Under the pieces are notes generated by a model. It searched no databases. It had not been told where the DNA came from and saw nothing but the letters and a program-made list of their open reading frames with translations. Shown here in pieces: positions 44,105 through 56,945 of a stretch of DNA of 64,000 bases (position 1 is the first letter of the stretch; every line of letters starts with the position of its first letter). The translations under genes and the position numbers were made by a program. The DNA is from Astrothelium macrocarpum (Eukaryota > Ascomycota > Dothideomycetes > Trypetheliales > Trypetheliaceae): NCBI GenBank assembly GCA_021030915.1, contig JAGEMR010000011.1:310001-374000 (forward strand). Direction: 5' to 3'.

Positions 44105-45943
44105 TCAATCGCAAGACTGCGAAGCGACATAGGTTCACCAGCATCCGCCTTTTTAACTCGCAGAGCCACTCCATGATATACACACGGCCATGGTCCCCAG
44201 TATCTGCTCCCAAGTTCTAGCATATGCCGGCGTCTTTTGAAGCAGCACGCACCCTGTCTACAAGACAATCCATCGAAAGATTATCAGCCTAATGCTCCTA
44301 GCAACACTTGCATCTTCGCTATTTTAGACGAATCATGTTCGAAATTTTCCGCCGCGCCGGCGAAGCGACTTGGTGGTCGGCCATTTCCGTTCATCCAGAT
44401 ATCCTAGATGCCAGACAAATCCAGGGAATAAACTCAACAAACGCAGATGACGCTCTTCCTATCTTTATCTCGCCCGAAGAAAGGAGCAGAAGCCTATCCT
44501 CGTTGGTCAAAGTAATTTTATATTGTTTCGTCATTCTAGGCCGTGAAACTCGAGATAAGGTTCCATCCATCATCCTCACAGCTGCTCGTGCAGCTCCTGG
44601 TAACATGCATGCAGCGAGCTCCTAGATCCCCCTCCCCCTACTTCCAAGCATAAGCTTAGGGTATTGATCGCCTGTATCGGACCACCTCACCTAGCATTTG
44701 TTCGAATTGTCGAGGCACGCCAAAAACCAGCCTCAAGAACTTTTTAAGTTCAATATTTGTACGCGCGTCGATCACAATGGCGCTCCGTATCGCTCTTGTA
44801 CGTACGCCACTCTCATTTTCAGTCTTGATAATGGCTGAACCGCAGTGCATCTGGGTACGATATCACACGTCCACGACTCGGCGATTCGACAAAACGGACG
44901 TTGAGCTCGGTAGAAGGCGCAGAGCTCGGCATGTGTATGTAGCGCGGTTCGGAGCCCACATCATCCTAGCCGCACATGGCCACTGGTGGCTTGACTCTAG
45001 TACCACGATCGAAAGGATGTGCATTGTGCGACCAAGGACTCCTAATCGAGAGGTCCTCCGATTTCCAATGCCTCGGGTCTTGGAGATAGCAAGCAGCCAA
45101 TGGCAGCAGATGCAAAAAGCACGATATTTTCTACTCGTCCAACTAGAACGTTTGGGTTGAACGGGATACCAGGTCCCTGCTTTCGGAAGCACAGGCCGTA
45201 ATGCCACGCCTATCAACTTGTACCGGATGCTTCAGAAAAGGCTTGCGAGGACCTTGCCAATCAAATTACAACTGAAACTTTGATTTGCCTTGGGAACATG
45301 GGATGCATCGGGGCAATGGAGCGCATTCCACACATAAATACTGCCTATATTGAGCACTGAGGCTCTCGAAATGAGCCTGAGTTGGTCGGAAAATCACACT
45401 GATTACAAGCGAATGATGCCATTGCTAGAAGGGAAAAACAATGTCGCATTTCCCGGACGCTTGTCATTGGTGAAACACTCCCCGTATTCTCCCAGCTCAC
45501 GCTCGGGACACAGATATGGTAGCCGTACGGATGAAAGCTTAATTACGCTTGTTGCCCCCTGCTCGAACCGTTATCCCAACGATCATAGCATCGAAGGAAT
45601 CGTAGTTACACCGTTCACGCAAGCCTAAATGCCCAAACGTCCCCACCAAGGAATGCAAGCCTATTCGTAGAAATTTTCGACAAAGCAATTCGGCATTGCG
45701 ACGTCCCCACACAACGAGCAGGTTCAGACATGTCAGTCAAGCGTTGGTCTTAACAGACGAAATGTGGGTACTCTCGTGGCTCGATTTTCTTTTGGGCTTG
45801 GGCCTATAGCTTTAAGATATGGGACAATTGCACTACCCAAAATTCACCATAGCATCTCCGAGGATCAGGATCGGTGGCCGTCTGCAAGATTCTTATCTAC
45901 TTTTTGGATGGAAGAAAAACTAATCATAAAAATTAGGCGTCCA
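44105..45943. other. 1.8-kb gene-poor stretch
   Basis: Open frames of 105-127 codons occur on both strands (44308-44622 +, 44777-45160 +, 44863-45216 -) but overlap antisense and show no recognisable domain. They are left unannotated. Confidence 0.45.
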
Positions 45944-47215
45944 TCACAGCACACTTTTCCCGCCCGTGACGAGAGCACCCAGCCAATCCTTGATATGACC
46001 ATTCACCTCTTCAGAAGCTTGCCACAGAGCCCAATGACCGGCATTCACCTCGCGCTGCACTAGATTCGGGATGTGCTTGTCCATTCCTCGTGTAAGCTCG
46101 CGTGTTAGAACGTTGTCCTTTGTTGCGAATATATATAAAACTGGACATTGGATTGTCGCTGGTCGTACAAGACTTCACTCAACCAGTCAGCATCTAATCT
46201 TTAGCCAACACAAGCCAACAAATACCTTTGCTCGTCTTTGAAATTGGCCTCACGCGTGCGGTACCAATTGCCTGGGATGCATTAGTGGGTCGCACGTAAC
46301 ATGATGTGGGCATCTGTGGCAAACGACGTACACGGTCCATGCAATCCATTCCGCGCAAATTGATCTGCATAGTAATCGAGCAACTACAATACATTAGCTC
46401 CAAACCGGAGAACTCTGCGCTGGCTGCATCATTGTGATCACTCACATCATCCCCGACAAGTGGCGATTTGCCTGCCTTTGGCAGAACCTCAAAGTTGACA
46501 CCTTTGAATGGATCAAATGCCCACTCTCCAGTCTCGCTACGTCCTCCATAGATGGAATTGAGAAACTCTCGAATCTGTGCTCTGGTCTTCAACGTGTTTT
46601 CAACCTCACCACTAGCCAGATGCAATTGGTACGCAAATTGGGGTTGAGAGTGCTTGACTATCTCTTCCGTAGGACGATAGGTACTTGACAAGGACGGATA
46701 CGGGGTACAAACACTAAATAACGCAGTCACCAATGACGGCTTGTATTGCGCAACACGGTAAACAACAGCGCCACCCCAATCGTGACCACCCAGAATGATT
46801 TTCGAACTGCCCAGCTGACGTGCAAGCTCTTCGATGTCATCCGCAGCGCGTTTGAAGCCATAGAGGTGGATGGAATTTGGTGGTACCTGGGGTGCATCGG
46901 TTTCGCCGTACCCCATCATATCCGGAACAACTACACGCAGACCAGAATCGATAAGCATTGGCATTTGATTGCGCCAACCGATAGAGAGGTCAGGCCAGCC
47001 ATGGATAAGAAAGACGGTCGCACTGTAGGTACCGTTAGAAGGCTGACCGAGGATATAGTCTATGTTCTGTTAGTACATCAATTTCGTGAACCATCGATGC
47101 TGTCCTATTACAACATCTCGATTGGATACGCACGATAAGTGTGGCCACTAAGATTCGCATGGTTATTGGTCGTGATGCGGGGATCTTGAAAGAGCGGGAT
47201 TGTAGAAGATGCCAT
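45944..47215 (-). CDS. Soluble epoxide hydrolase-type alpha/beta hydrolase
   Basis: Five exons (47134-47215, 46446-47059, 46332-46383, 46226-46271, 45944-46172) give 340 residues. The oxyanion motif is HGWP at 47-50, the nucleophile Asp121 lies in GGHDWGG, the charge-relay acid is in FATKD, and the catalytic His in NAGHWALW near the end. The cap region contains the conserved Tyr of NWYRTRE, recovered only by splicing the two small exons. The intron at 46384-46445 (GTGAGT...GCTAATG...TGTAG) restores LVGDD-LLDYYADQF. It hydrates epoxides to diols, in detoxification or secondary metabolism. No signal peptide. Confidence 0.9.
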
Positions 47216-48841
47216 CGTGACAAACCACAAAATGTAGCATGCCCAACAACTTTTGATGTTTGGTTCAGACTATGGCTTTTACAATAGTCTAGAAACAAGA
47301 GGTCACAAATAACGGAGGAGGGTTAAATATGGGAAGCTCAGTAATCAGATTAAAGCCCCGTGGTCTTGATCAGCCTCGGATGAGAATCACATTCGGCTGA
47401 TCAAGGGCATCATCGCTTAATCCAGCACTGAATTGGCTTTTAATCACCTCGAATAAAATAAATCTAATAGGTACGATAATTTTCGCCGGGTGATAGATGA
47501 CCTACCTTACGGATGCCAATGCAGAAGGTGCCATGATACCAGTCAGCGTTCGCCATTGACGTCACGGACGACTGGGATTCGCACATGGAAACCCGATTGA
47601 CTGTTCTTTACGTCTTGAATATTCCACCCTATCAAAACAATTGAGACGTCCCACAGACGTCCCACAGACGTCCCACAGACGTCCCACAGGCCCTTATCAA
47701 AATTTTTTGCCCCTACTCTATATTTCGTAAGGAATTGCAGACCACCAGCGAAACTTGAAAGCATCTTCTACATTGCTAAATTATTATATGCCTCGAGCAG
47801 TCAATATCAACTAAAGCTAGCATGCATCCCAAAGCAGCTGTAACTTACACTCTGCAAGCGAACAAAAAGGCGCTTCAAGAGGCTGTTAAGAGACTTGATG
47901 CTGATTTCTAATGTCGTTCATTGTGAAATGGGTTAGTTCGGGACATCTCAAGAAACTGCATAGTTAATGACAGTGTCTAGGATCCATTCATATGCCACTG
48001 TATTATAGAGCTTATTCAAACTCTAGGCTGAATACGCTGTCTGGAAGATTATATTGCTGATCGCAAGACTATAAAACGTGCCTGAGCTGATACTGATTCC
48101 AAGAAGCTCTTGGGTGGAGAACTTTGTAAAAACGCTTTTTCAAGCACTGTAGATAAGTTTCTTGATCACATGCTGCTGGAAAGTATCGCTACGATTGTAG
48201 GCGCCTTGTAGATGACTACTTTGTAAAATCAAGTCATAACGTTGCTACTGGATGGACTGTACGTACGGACATGTCTTGACTAGCCGTCCTGGAAATTAGT
48301 TCTGGTGACAAACAGTAAGGGTCGAGGAACATGCAAATGTGTACTCAAAATAGAGCGCTGTGTGTTTCATCAGATCTCAATTAATGTATTGATGCATGAG
48401 CTGCTAATACGACAGGATGCGTTTAACGTACATTACTTGCCGTGTGCCTGCAGGTTCCCGTTGCTACGTCCTTTGCCACACAGAAGGACAAAGAAATCGG
48501 TACTTAAGGTGCTAGCGCAGCATGAGCATCAATTTAAATCAATAAATGTACCTTTCGACAACAGGTCATCGTTGCACGTTGGCTCGGATATTTCATAACT
48601 CTCCATTCTAGGCCCCCACCAAGACGTTATCTGCGGATAAATATATCATGCGAGTTGTCTCTTCGATGGTATTTGCCACGTCACATTCATATCATTCTGT
48701 TGGAATATCAGCCTTGCATGGTGGGGCATGAGTCTTGCTCATCCTGGAGTTGTATATCTTTTGAACGTGAACCCTATAGCTCCGTCCGTCCATCAAGTTA
48801 CATTCATCAAATTTTTTTTGCTCAACATTCAAGGCTAACCT
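47216..48841. other. 1.6-kb gene-poor stretch with tandem repeat
   Basis: Holds the 11-bp tandem repeat at 47645-47688 and AT-rich sequence with many stops in all frames between 47790 and 48300. I could not recognise a transposon remnant. Confidence 0.45.
47645..47688. repeat. Four perfect 11-bp tandem repeats, GACGTCCCACA
   Basis: Four head-to-tail copies with no mismatch; each contains the palindrome GACGTC. About 430 bases upstream of the epoxide hydrolase ATG. Confidence 0.92.
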
Positions 48842-50385
48842 ATGTCTTCTCGTGGAAATTCCTGGCATTCTCGGGGGCAAGGAAGTTACTCTCGAGCTGG
48901 CCCCAAGACTTGGGCCAATCTTGTTGCAGCGACAAATGATCGCATTGCTACGCCCGCCACTCCAGCTAGCTCATCGTATGGGATGTCTGGACGAGGACGT
49001 CGACCCCAGGACCATACTGCGAGGCAGAGCGGCCCACAATTCGCAAGTGAAGTGCTTCCTCCACCAGTCGGACCTGTGCTCCTGGAGATAACTAGAAAGG
49101 ACCTTGCGATCCCGTTGCATGAGGGTGAAACCTGCATCAGTGAAGTTAAATATGTCACGTCCTACAATTGGTTAGGGGCAGAAAACCCTACAATAAAAAT
49201 CCCAGGTGGGTCTGCAGGTATTTGACTGATCGAGGCTTTGCTAACATGTGATAAGGAAAACCACCTGCATGGACACCGCTTGCTAAACCAGTTCAGCTCT
49301 CCCAAGACTCGGGCACTTACTACCGCGACCAAAACGCCGCTCGGTATCCCAATTATCCATTGGAGCCAGCGATGCGCGCTTTGCTCCAGGAACAACCCAA
49401 ATTTTCAAGTAGGGATGTTGATATCGTTGCCTGCGGAAGTACGCTTGGGAATCTTCTTAGATTCGTCCGCAAGGTAGATAAGACATTCCGCATACTTCTT
49501 GAGGCTATAGGAGACACTGTATTCTTTATACGAAAGGAAGCTTCGCCAACACAAATTATACCCAAAGTTTACGGGTACGGGCACACATTTCCAGAAGCGT
49601 ATACGACTTGGGAAAGTGACGTCAAGGGCTCGGAGTCCCACCAGCGAGTTATTCAGTATCGATTTGGAGGCCTAAATTTCTTACTGCGCTTTGAAGCTGA
49701 TGGGTATCTTCCTAGCAAGGCTGCTACGGCTACCAAAGCGTCTAACTTGAAAAATCCAGTTTCAGCGTCCTATGATAATACAAGAACGGAGCCGAATGAT
49801 CTATCGGACCTCTTACAAACGACGGCCGTGACACAAAAGCCGCTGAACCCGGGAGGCGAGCTTATAATTACGGCCGGAGGCAAGGCCGACATACCGCAGA
49901 ATGCATTGTTTGATCTAAAGACTCGATCAGCGAAGAAGAAAGACGTCGATACTCTGGCCGAAGAGGTTCCGCGTCTATGGGTCGCCCAAATCCCCAACTT
50001 TATTCTTGCTTACCATGAGTTTGGCACCTTCAAAGATGTCACGGTCACAGATGCCCGATCAGAAGTCTTGAGATGGGAGCAAGATAACCAAGAGATTCTC
50101 GAGCAGTTCGCGGTACTTTTGCACGAACTGGTGGAATTTGCGAGGAGCAAGCGTAACCGTACTATTGAAGTCCGGTGCTCCGAGGTGGACAAGCTGGAAT
50201 TGAGAGCATTTACGCCAGAGCAGAGCTCCGTCGCGCTTTCTCCTGAGATGAGAGCACTCTGGCGGAAGGGCCAAGGTTTTGACAATGAATCACTGTCTAA
50301 CGATGATGATGATAAGGATAATGTATCAGACGAGGCAGATTGGCGTGATGCACAAGCTGGAGGAGTGCGTGTTTCGGATGATTGA
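48842..50385 (+). CDS. Conserved fungal protein of unknown function
   Basis: Exons 48842-49205 and 49256-50385 (intron GTGGGT...CTAAC...ATAAG) give 497 residues. An Arg/Gly/Ser-rich N-terminus (SSRGNSWHSRG, SGRGRRPQ) resembles an RNA-binding tail. The core includes VKYVTSYNWLGAENPTIKIPG, then across the join GKPPAWTPL, DSGTYYRDQNAARYPNYP, FRILLEAIGDTVFFIRKE and RVIQYRFGGLNFLLRFEADGYLP. Proteins with this core are widespread in Pezizomycotina and are sometimes labelled geranylgeranyl pyrophosphate synthetase, but the DDxxD motifs of prenyl synthases are missing, so that label should not be used. C-terminus acidic. Function unknown. Confidence 0.75.
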
Positions 50386-51294
50386 TATCCATCCAAAGAC
50401 GACAAGGATTTGGCTGCTTGATCAACGAGAGATTGTGGCCATCATGGTCGTCACAAATTTCCAACGGCATCGAGCCTTGAAACCAGTGAGGTGCTTGTAC
50501 TCAATGCGGTCCGAGTTGATTCATACTGAAGTTTTCTTGCCAACCAGTTTGAGTCATTAAAGTCGAGTAACAAAATTTCCGCTCAGTCAATCTGAATTCC
50601 GCACATCAGCAGTCATTCTTCCATTCGAAAACAGACTATATATTAGCAGTCCTGCCGCCATTTGCTAAAGGCCCAATATCTATGAAGTCAGTCATGTATG
50701 CACTCTCGCTCTTATGCAGAGTCGGTGCCCTTGCACGCATAGAGAGATCTTCCGCTCTGGAATGACCAATGATCTACAGGAGTAGGCTTCAGCACCTCGC
50801 CACCCAAAAAAAGGCAGCGGACAGGAAAGTGCTCGGGCGTCATAATCGAGATTTTCCTCACAGGCGGCTTTGAAAAGGTCACCCGTTGTTCTCATGAGCA
50901 CTCGCCTAACGATTTTAATTGTCATAAATCGTGACGTCACCTACCTTTTTTAGTCGAGTAAGCAATTATGGCGCGCACGACTCGTTCATTTCATACTCAT
51001 TGTTAGTTTCATCATGTATGTCTTTGATTGCATTGGTTTTTCTTTTGTTTCTTTTTCCCTCTTTTTCTTTCCTCGAAGCAAGCTGAGGTGAATAAGCTCT
51101 GAACATGATACTATTTTTAAGAGCCTTGATGACTTTCTTCGATACGATGCATTCACTGGCACCTTCCTTAATCGCAATCATATAGCTCAATCTATTGCTA
51201 GTACTCTCACAATATCAAGGTCAACTTTAGAATGACGACTTTGGAAGGCTCAAGACAGTCTTTTTTTGCATGTTGATGTCAACTTGAGGTAGCT
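50386..51294. other. Intergenic upstream of the X-family polymerase
   Basis: About 0.9 kb, no supported gene; a T-rich patch lies at 51036-51075. Confidence 0.5.
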
Positions 51295-53544
51295 ATGGCT
51301 GGAGGCTCTTCTGAAATTCATGGCTTGGACAATCAAAAGCTTCTCGATTTCACCAATCTTCCTCCAATATTCGTGCTGTCAACTCATATGGATGACGATG
51401 AATTTGATGCTATCGTTGACAAACTGGAGAAGCTTCACGCTCCACATACGTACGACATAGCTGAGGCGAAGCTGATCCTGGCACGAATCACCAAGAGGCG
51501 ACGGGCTGAGTATGAACTGAGATGTAGGAAGATATGGACTGAAGAGATCAAAAACGAAATCCCAGAAGTCGAAGGCTCTGTCAGCTCTTCAAGGTCTCCA
51601 AAGCGAAGGAAAATCGAAGGCACGGCTGCTGAGCCAGAGAAGGAGAGCTCTATCGTAAGACTAGACGGCTCAAGCACCGAAAGTGAGACTGAATCAGAAG
51701 CGCAAAGCCAATCTGAACCGGTCACGAATGGATCGGAATCTCGTCTCATTCCACAAGGTAACAATTTTAAAGGGGAAGCACGGGCCAGTGACGGCTCAAG
51801 CACGGAAAGTGAGCCGGATGATGGAATTAATTCAGAGCCAAGAAAAGGAGAACCGAGTGCACGGCCTTCAACTTCCATTCCAGAGAAGCAGCCTTTGCAA
51901 GACGTGAATCAACAAGTAGATTTCTCTTTTGAAGGTCTTTCCACTACCATCAAGGTCATCAGAGTAGAATGGCTCAACGAATCCTTGAAGTCACAACGAT
52001 TTCTCCCTATTCACAGCTACCTGATTTATGAGGGGAAGCAAATAAAACGTCCTGTTAGTCCCGATTTGCCTGCTCTACCAATTCAACCAGAAGTGCCGAA
52101 AGCGCCTCTTCTTGCCAAGCTTAACGTTCCACTCAATTTCGACGAACGAAAACTTTCCGAAACTCATGGCACAATACTTGAAAGGGCAAGAGCTGATCGG
52201 GAAGCTGAGCTATCGAAGCAGAGCAGGAGGCGCAATGATTTCAAGAAGCAGTATAGGGACAAGACATTCTCATCATCAAATCAACTAAACCGCCGTACAA
52301 CAAGCCAGACAGCCCTACAGTCGTTACACCAGAACACCACTGACAATGACTCTGACTCGCCTTCTGAACTCCCTGAGATGCCCGATTGGGTCAAGCAGCA
52401 AGTCAAATATGCCTGTGAGCGTTCTACGCCAGGAGAAGGGCCTAACCAAGGTTTCATTGCCAAGCTCAAAAAGATCAAGTTAGCTCGCTTGCTCACCGCT
52501 GATGAGATTGGCGTGCGTGCTTACAGCACCAGCATAGCATCCGTTGCGGCATATCCGTACCCCATTACTTCCGCTCGCGAGATTCTCATGCTACCAGGAT
52601 GCGATGTCAAGATTGCGAATCTTTGGGTCGAATTCAAAAACACAGGTTACGTCGAAGCTGCAAAAGACGCTGAGAATAATGAAGGATTGACAGTCTTGCG
52701 TTCGTTCTACAATATTTGGGGTGTTGGTGCGAAGACCGCTCGGGAGTTTTATTATGATCGAGGCTGGTGCGATCTCGATGATATCGTGGAGTATGGATGG
52801 AACACCTTGAATCGTGAACAACAAATTGGAGTAAAATACTACGACGAATTTTTGGTTAAGATACCCCGAATAGAAGTCGAACAAATCGCCCGCACAGTAC
52901 ATGACCACGCTGTCTCGGTCCGCGATAGTATGATTCAAAGCTTGATCGTCGGTGGTTATCGTCGCGGCAAGGATGGCTCAGGCGATGTTGATGTTATCAT
53001 CTCACACCCTGATGAAGACCAGACCCTAAACCTCGTCCATGATATCGTTCTGAGCCTGGAGAATGAAGGCTGGATCACGCACACACTCACGATCAGTCTG
53101 ACCACCTCTGACCGTGGACAAAACACTCTACCCTACCGCACTGGCGGCAGGGGCCATGGTTTCGACTCTCTTGACAAGGCGCTCGTCGTTTGGCAGGATC
53201 CTACGTGGCCCTCCAAATCTGCGGATCTCGCCAAAAATCCCAAAGCCAAAAACCCCAATCTTCATCGACGCGTCGATATCATTGTATCACCATGGCGCAC
53301 AGTTGGTTGTGCGGTCACGGGATGGAGTGGTGGGACAACATTCCAGCGAGACCTGAGGCGGTATGCAAAGTACATCAAGGGATGGAAGTTTGATAGTAGT
53401 GGAGTTAGAGATAGATTGACGGGCAGAGTCGTCGATTTGGAGAGCGAAGGCGGAATGGCGGAGACCATGGTTGAAGCAGAGAAGAGAGTGTTTGCGGGAT
53501 TGGGACTAACTTACCGAGAGCCATGGGAAAGATGCACCGGATAA
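51295..53544 (+). CDS. POL4: X-family DNA polymerase (Pol4 / lambda-mu type) with split BRCT region
   Basis: A single exon of 749 residues. The N-terminus has a BRCT-like start (LPPIFVLSTHMDDDEFDAIV) whose second half (IKVIRVEWLNESLKSQRFLPIHSYLIY) appears only after an acidic Ser-rich insert of roughly 140 residues. Then come the HhH/8-kDa region and fingers (REILMLPGCDVKIANLWVEF, IWGVGAKTAREFYYDRGW). The catalytic palm has GGYRRGKDGSGDVDV, with Asp564 and Asp566 as metal ligands and Asp661 of RRVDIIV as the third. The enzyme fills gaps in non-homologous end joining and base-excision repair. The insert contains two copies of DGSSTESE. No intron. Confidence 0.92.
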   Translation: MAGGSSEIHGLDNQKLLDFTNLPPIFVLSTHMDDDEFDAIVDKLEKLHAPHTYDIAEAKLILARITKRRRAEYELRCRKIWTEEIKNEIPEVEGSVSSSRSPKRRKIEGTAAEPEKESSIVRLDGSSTESETESEAQSQSEPVTNGSESRLIPQGNNFKGEARASDGSSTESEPDDGINSEPRKGEPSARPSTSIPEKQPLQDVNQQVDFSFEGLSTTIKVIRVEWLNESLKSQRFLPIHSYLIYEGKQIKRPVSPDLPALPIQPEVPKAPLLAKLNVPLNFDERKLSETHGTILERARADREAELSKQSRRRNDFKKQYRDKTFSSSNQLNRRTTSQTALQSLHQNTTDNDSDSPSELPEMPDWVKQQVKYACERSTPGEGPNQGFIAKLKKIKLARLLTADEIGVRAYSTSIASVAAYPYPITSAREILMLPGCDVKIANLWVEFKNTGYVEAAKDAENNEGLTVLRSFYNIWGVGAKTAREFYYDRGWCDLDDIVEYGWNTLNREQQIGVKYYDEFLVKIPRIEVEQIARTVHDHAVSVRDSMIQSLIVGGYRRGKDGSGDVDVIISHPDEDQTLNLVHDIVLSLENEGWITHTLTISLTTSDRGQNTLPYRTGGRGHGFDSLDKALVVWQDPTWPSKSADLAKNPKAKNPNLHRRVDIIVSPWRTVGCAVTGWSGGTTFQRDLRRYAKYIKGWKFDSSGVRDRLTGRVVDLESEGGMAETMVEAEKRVFAGLGLTYREPWERCTG

Positions 53545-56500
53545 AATCTCGGTGATTGTCGGACTTGATTGGATAGTCCGCTTAATCTTCTGATGTGTTG
53601 AATGGTCTAATCTCACACGAGAGCAGGAGATCGAGATAATATGGCAAGGGTTCTGGCTGAAGGGTGAAGACATGGACTGCTGTAAATGAAGCAGGCGTTG
53701 GAAAGATCATCAGTACAAGCGCCACAGTTAACGCGAGATGATTGCATAAATGTCTTCTTGAAATAAGAGATTGTTCACTTTCAGAAGGCCATTTAAGGAC
53801 GTAATGGTCTTCCACGTTGCATCGTACTGAAAGACTTCACCCAATGCGCAATATGAATGGTATTTCTCGATCATGCTGTCCAGGATCATTCCCAAAAATG
53901 CGATTTAGAGCCGACATGCATGCAAGAAAAGACCAAAGTTATCCTTTTTCCCCGCCCAATTAAATGTCCAGAAGATCGGAAAAGATAACTCAAGAAGCGC
54001 TGGCATTGAGGAAGGATGTACTAGGAAAGAAGCATCTAGCTACGCTTTCAAACTTGGGAGAGATGGCAATAGTACTGAACTAGCAAGAAAAAGTATGCGG
54101 ACGCCATCTTGTTAATGGAAAATTCCGTCAGGCTGAAGAAGACTCTTGGATTTCAGCACTCTAACACTCAGGACTCGTTTGAAGCTCCGAATTAGTGGCA
54201 GGTGGAGTTCTAAAGATCTAGCTACACAAGCATTCTCATGACTGACATCTCACGGTGCAGTGGTCTGACGCTGAAAATCACCACAGTCAGCAAGAGGAAA
54301 GTGGCTGACCCACACTGGCAAGCTACTTACATAGAAAGCCTTAGATCTTGGGAATGGAGACGTAGAAAATCAGAGTGTGCGTGATTTCTCCGGAGTACTT
54401 TAAGCTTTGATATATAGGCATCGGTGTAATCGCTAAATTTTCAGGCGCATAACACCTCTGTACATGAACCGAAAGAGGAGCTCTGAGCAGGCACGGACTA
54501 TGGCAAAATGTAATGCCACAAGGGCACGTTTTCGAAAGAGGATCTATGAGGCTATTGGAACAGGGATCTCGATACCTTTCAACCAATGTTACCTTTGAGA
54601 AGTGTCGACTTTTTAATGATGGGTCCAAGTGCTGCTGCAGGGTAACATTCCTCGGTCTATTCAACGTCTCCTTGAGGGACCCCCAAACCCTTTCTTTCTC
54701 CTTTATCCATTCTGCAACTCGAAAATTTCCTAGCTACTTACTTAATCATAAAATCACCGTAGAGAATTCGGATTGAACCTCTGAAAACGATCTAAACCGG
54801 GCTGGAAACATGTGTCTCACTTCTCCCATTCACTTGATCTTCATGTAGATAAGCGCAGTAGATGAAATGCTCGTGTCTGGTAAATGGCCGTTAGCTTATA
54901 GTGGCCTGTCTTGGCAACGCTGTGAAATACGATAGAGCTCAGCAAGAATGACCGAACGTTACAGAACAACGCCTTTAAAGTTTCAGGATCGACGAAGAGC
55001 TGTAGATTTGGCTGATGAGAACAGTAGGACTGGGTTCGCTTTTTGCCACAATGTTTCGGAAAAAGTGGCCTGCAAAGCACTTGCTGAAGAGCTCTCGAAC
55101 TCATGCTATGCAAATTACGGAAGAAGTGGCATCCGCGTCTGCCGAAATGAAGGTGAGGAATTTGACGGAATAGTTACTGGAGAAATTCGCTTTCCATACG
55201 AGTCGTAAATAAGCGATCATTGTTACGCTGGAGAGGTCTGCACAGTTAAAGATGTAAACCAATACGAGTTGGCCGGATCAGGGCAAAGCATAAGTCCTCC
55301 GCGGAACTCCTCTACGTGGCGTTCCTCTTGGCTGCTTCATCAAATAGTTGCGGCTTCCATTTGCGGTGGCCTTTAGCATTCTTGCCAGACAAGTGCTGCG
55401 TAGTTAAAAACTTACTTATACCAAGAATGACCTGGTAGCAGTGCCTCCAAAACACATTCCAGCCCTGGGTTGAAATCATTTCATGTGTTTTGGAATACAA
55501 AGTTTGGCAAAATTAGCACTTTGGTTATTGCGTTTCAATGGTAACGTTTTTAAAGTATTCGCCTGGACAGTGATTTTAGTGGACTTGTAGGAGATTCGTG
55601 GTTTACATCTAGTAATATCAGCGAAAGACAAATCAAGTATACACGAGCAAAATAGCGACCGGGTCATCATGTCCAAAGACCTCAGGAAGCATCAAAGCTG
55701 GAAAGCCGAAGGAAATCATTTGTTTTTTGGAAAGCAGCGGAACTCTTCGCGGATCTGCAGGGCTTAGCCAGCTGCGTAATTGATCGCTTCATCACATAAA
55801 TACCTCAAATGGAGCCTACATGGGGGCTTTTCTGGTCCGATTGGGTCCAGTGATTTATTTTTCTTCCTGAGAGGCGGACTTAAACGGCGCTTTGAGAATG
55901 ATACCGAATGAATGCCAATGATTGCGAATTTCATTGATAGAGACAAGGCTTATTGAGCGAGACTGACTTGTAAGCATTCATCAGCCACTGGCACAATTGA
56001 TATCTCCCGACAAGGTCTAACATCTCCACGATACCCTCCAGGGTCCGAGCAATGCGCTGAGATCTTGCGAGAATAAGAGACGGAAGTAGATGTTGGAGAT
56101 GATTTGAAATACGCCACCGGATTCAGCGAGTCAGCCACGAGCTGTGCGTTCATGCCATGCCGGTCTTCCACCGCCTACATAATCAAGAAAAGATTGTGCG
56201 ATAGACAGCTGGCGGCAAACGTGGCACGGAAATCATGCGACATTACAAGAGGAAATCGAGCAGACCAGTGTGGATGCCTGTCGACTGTCAACCCCTCTCT
56301 CCACACTTTTGCCCCTTTCTGCTATTCCACATTCGGCAATGATCCTGGTGTCGTTGATTCGTTCCCCTTCCGCTCCTCATGCTTTGACTGACACGGCGGT
56401 TTCAATGGAGATGAATACCCACGTGGTACTCGCGCCCCGCGTCGCTCTTCCTGGCCACTCACCATTTACCTTGGAGATATCCTCGGTCATGCAGAGTCAG

Positions 56501-56945
56501 CACCAGATGTCGCTTGATAGCGATAGCAAACGTTGGTCGAACGAGCCGGGCGTGCGGCGCAAATTCTTTTCTTAATTGAATGTCGCCCTTATTCGGAAGA
56601 AAACCAGTGGCACGGTGGGCACAATGACAATTACCACCGAGTAAGGCACGCAGGCCTCTGATCCTTCCCAGGGCTATGGTGGCTGCTTCATTCTGTAGGC
56701 AAAGCTGCAATTGCTTTGTTTAAAGACCTCGCGCACCAGCGTCATCACTGCAATCACAGTACCCTCTAAGCCGTTCGTTACACGGCTGGCTGTGTTTCTA
56801 TTTCATAATTAGCAGGGACCTTTAGCCTGGCTTTCTACATCTAGCGCGCTCATTACTTTCTATACAGGCTTTTGTGAAGACAGCAATACATCTAGGAACT
56901 GTTAGACTTCCACAGGTCCCCAGCTTGCCTGTATCAACATTGAAG
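53545..56945. other. 3.4-kb gene-poor stretch
   Basis: The largest gap in the window. Open frames up to about 107 codons occur on both strands (for example 54341-54664 -, 54948-55208 +, 56270-56575 +), with no domain or convincing splice structure. No terminal repeats, transposase motif or tRNA seen. Confidence 0.45.

Noticed and set aside
44308..45216. Three 105-127 codon frames on both strands
   Set aside because: Mutually antisense, no motifs, poor start contexts.
46384..46445. Apparent degenerate sequence in the epoxide hydrolase
   Set aside because: Explained by an intron; the spliced product matches the cap domain and retains all catalytic residues.
47790..48300. Possible transposon remnant with short helical peptides
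   Set aside because: No terminal repeats, no target duplication, no transposase or reverse transcriptase motif visible.
48842..50385. Geranylgeranyl pyrophosphate synthetase
   Set aside because: Name used for similar database entries, but the aspartate-rich prenyl-synthase motifs are missing.
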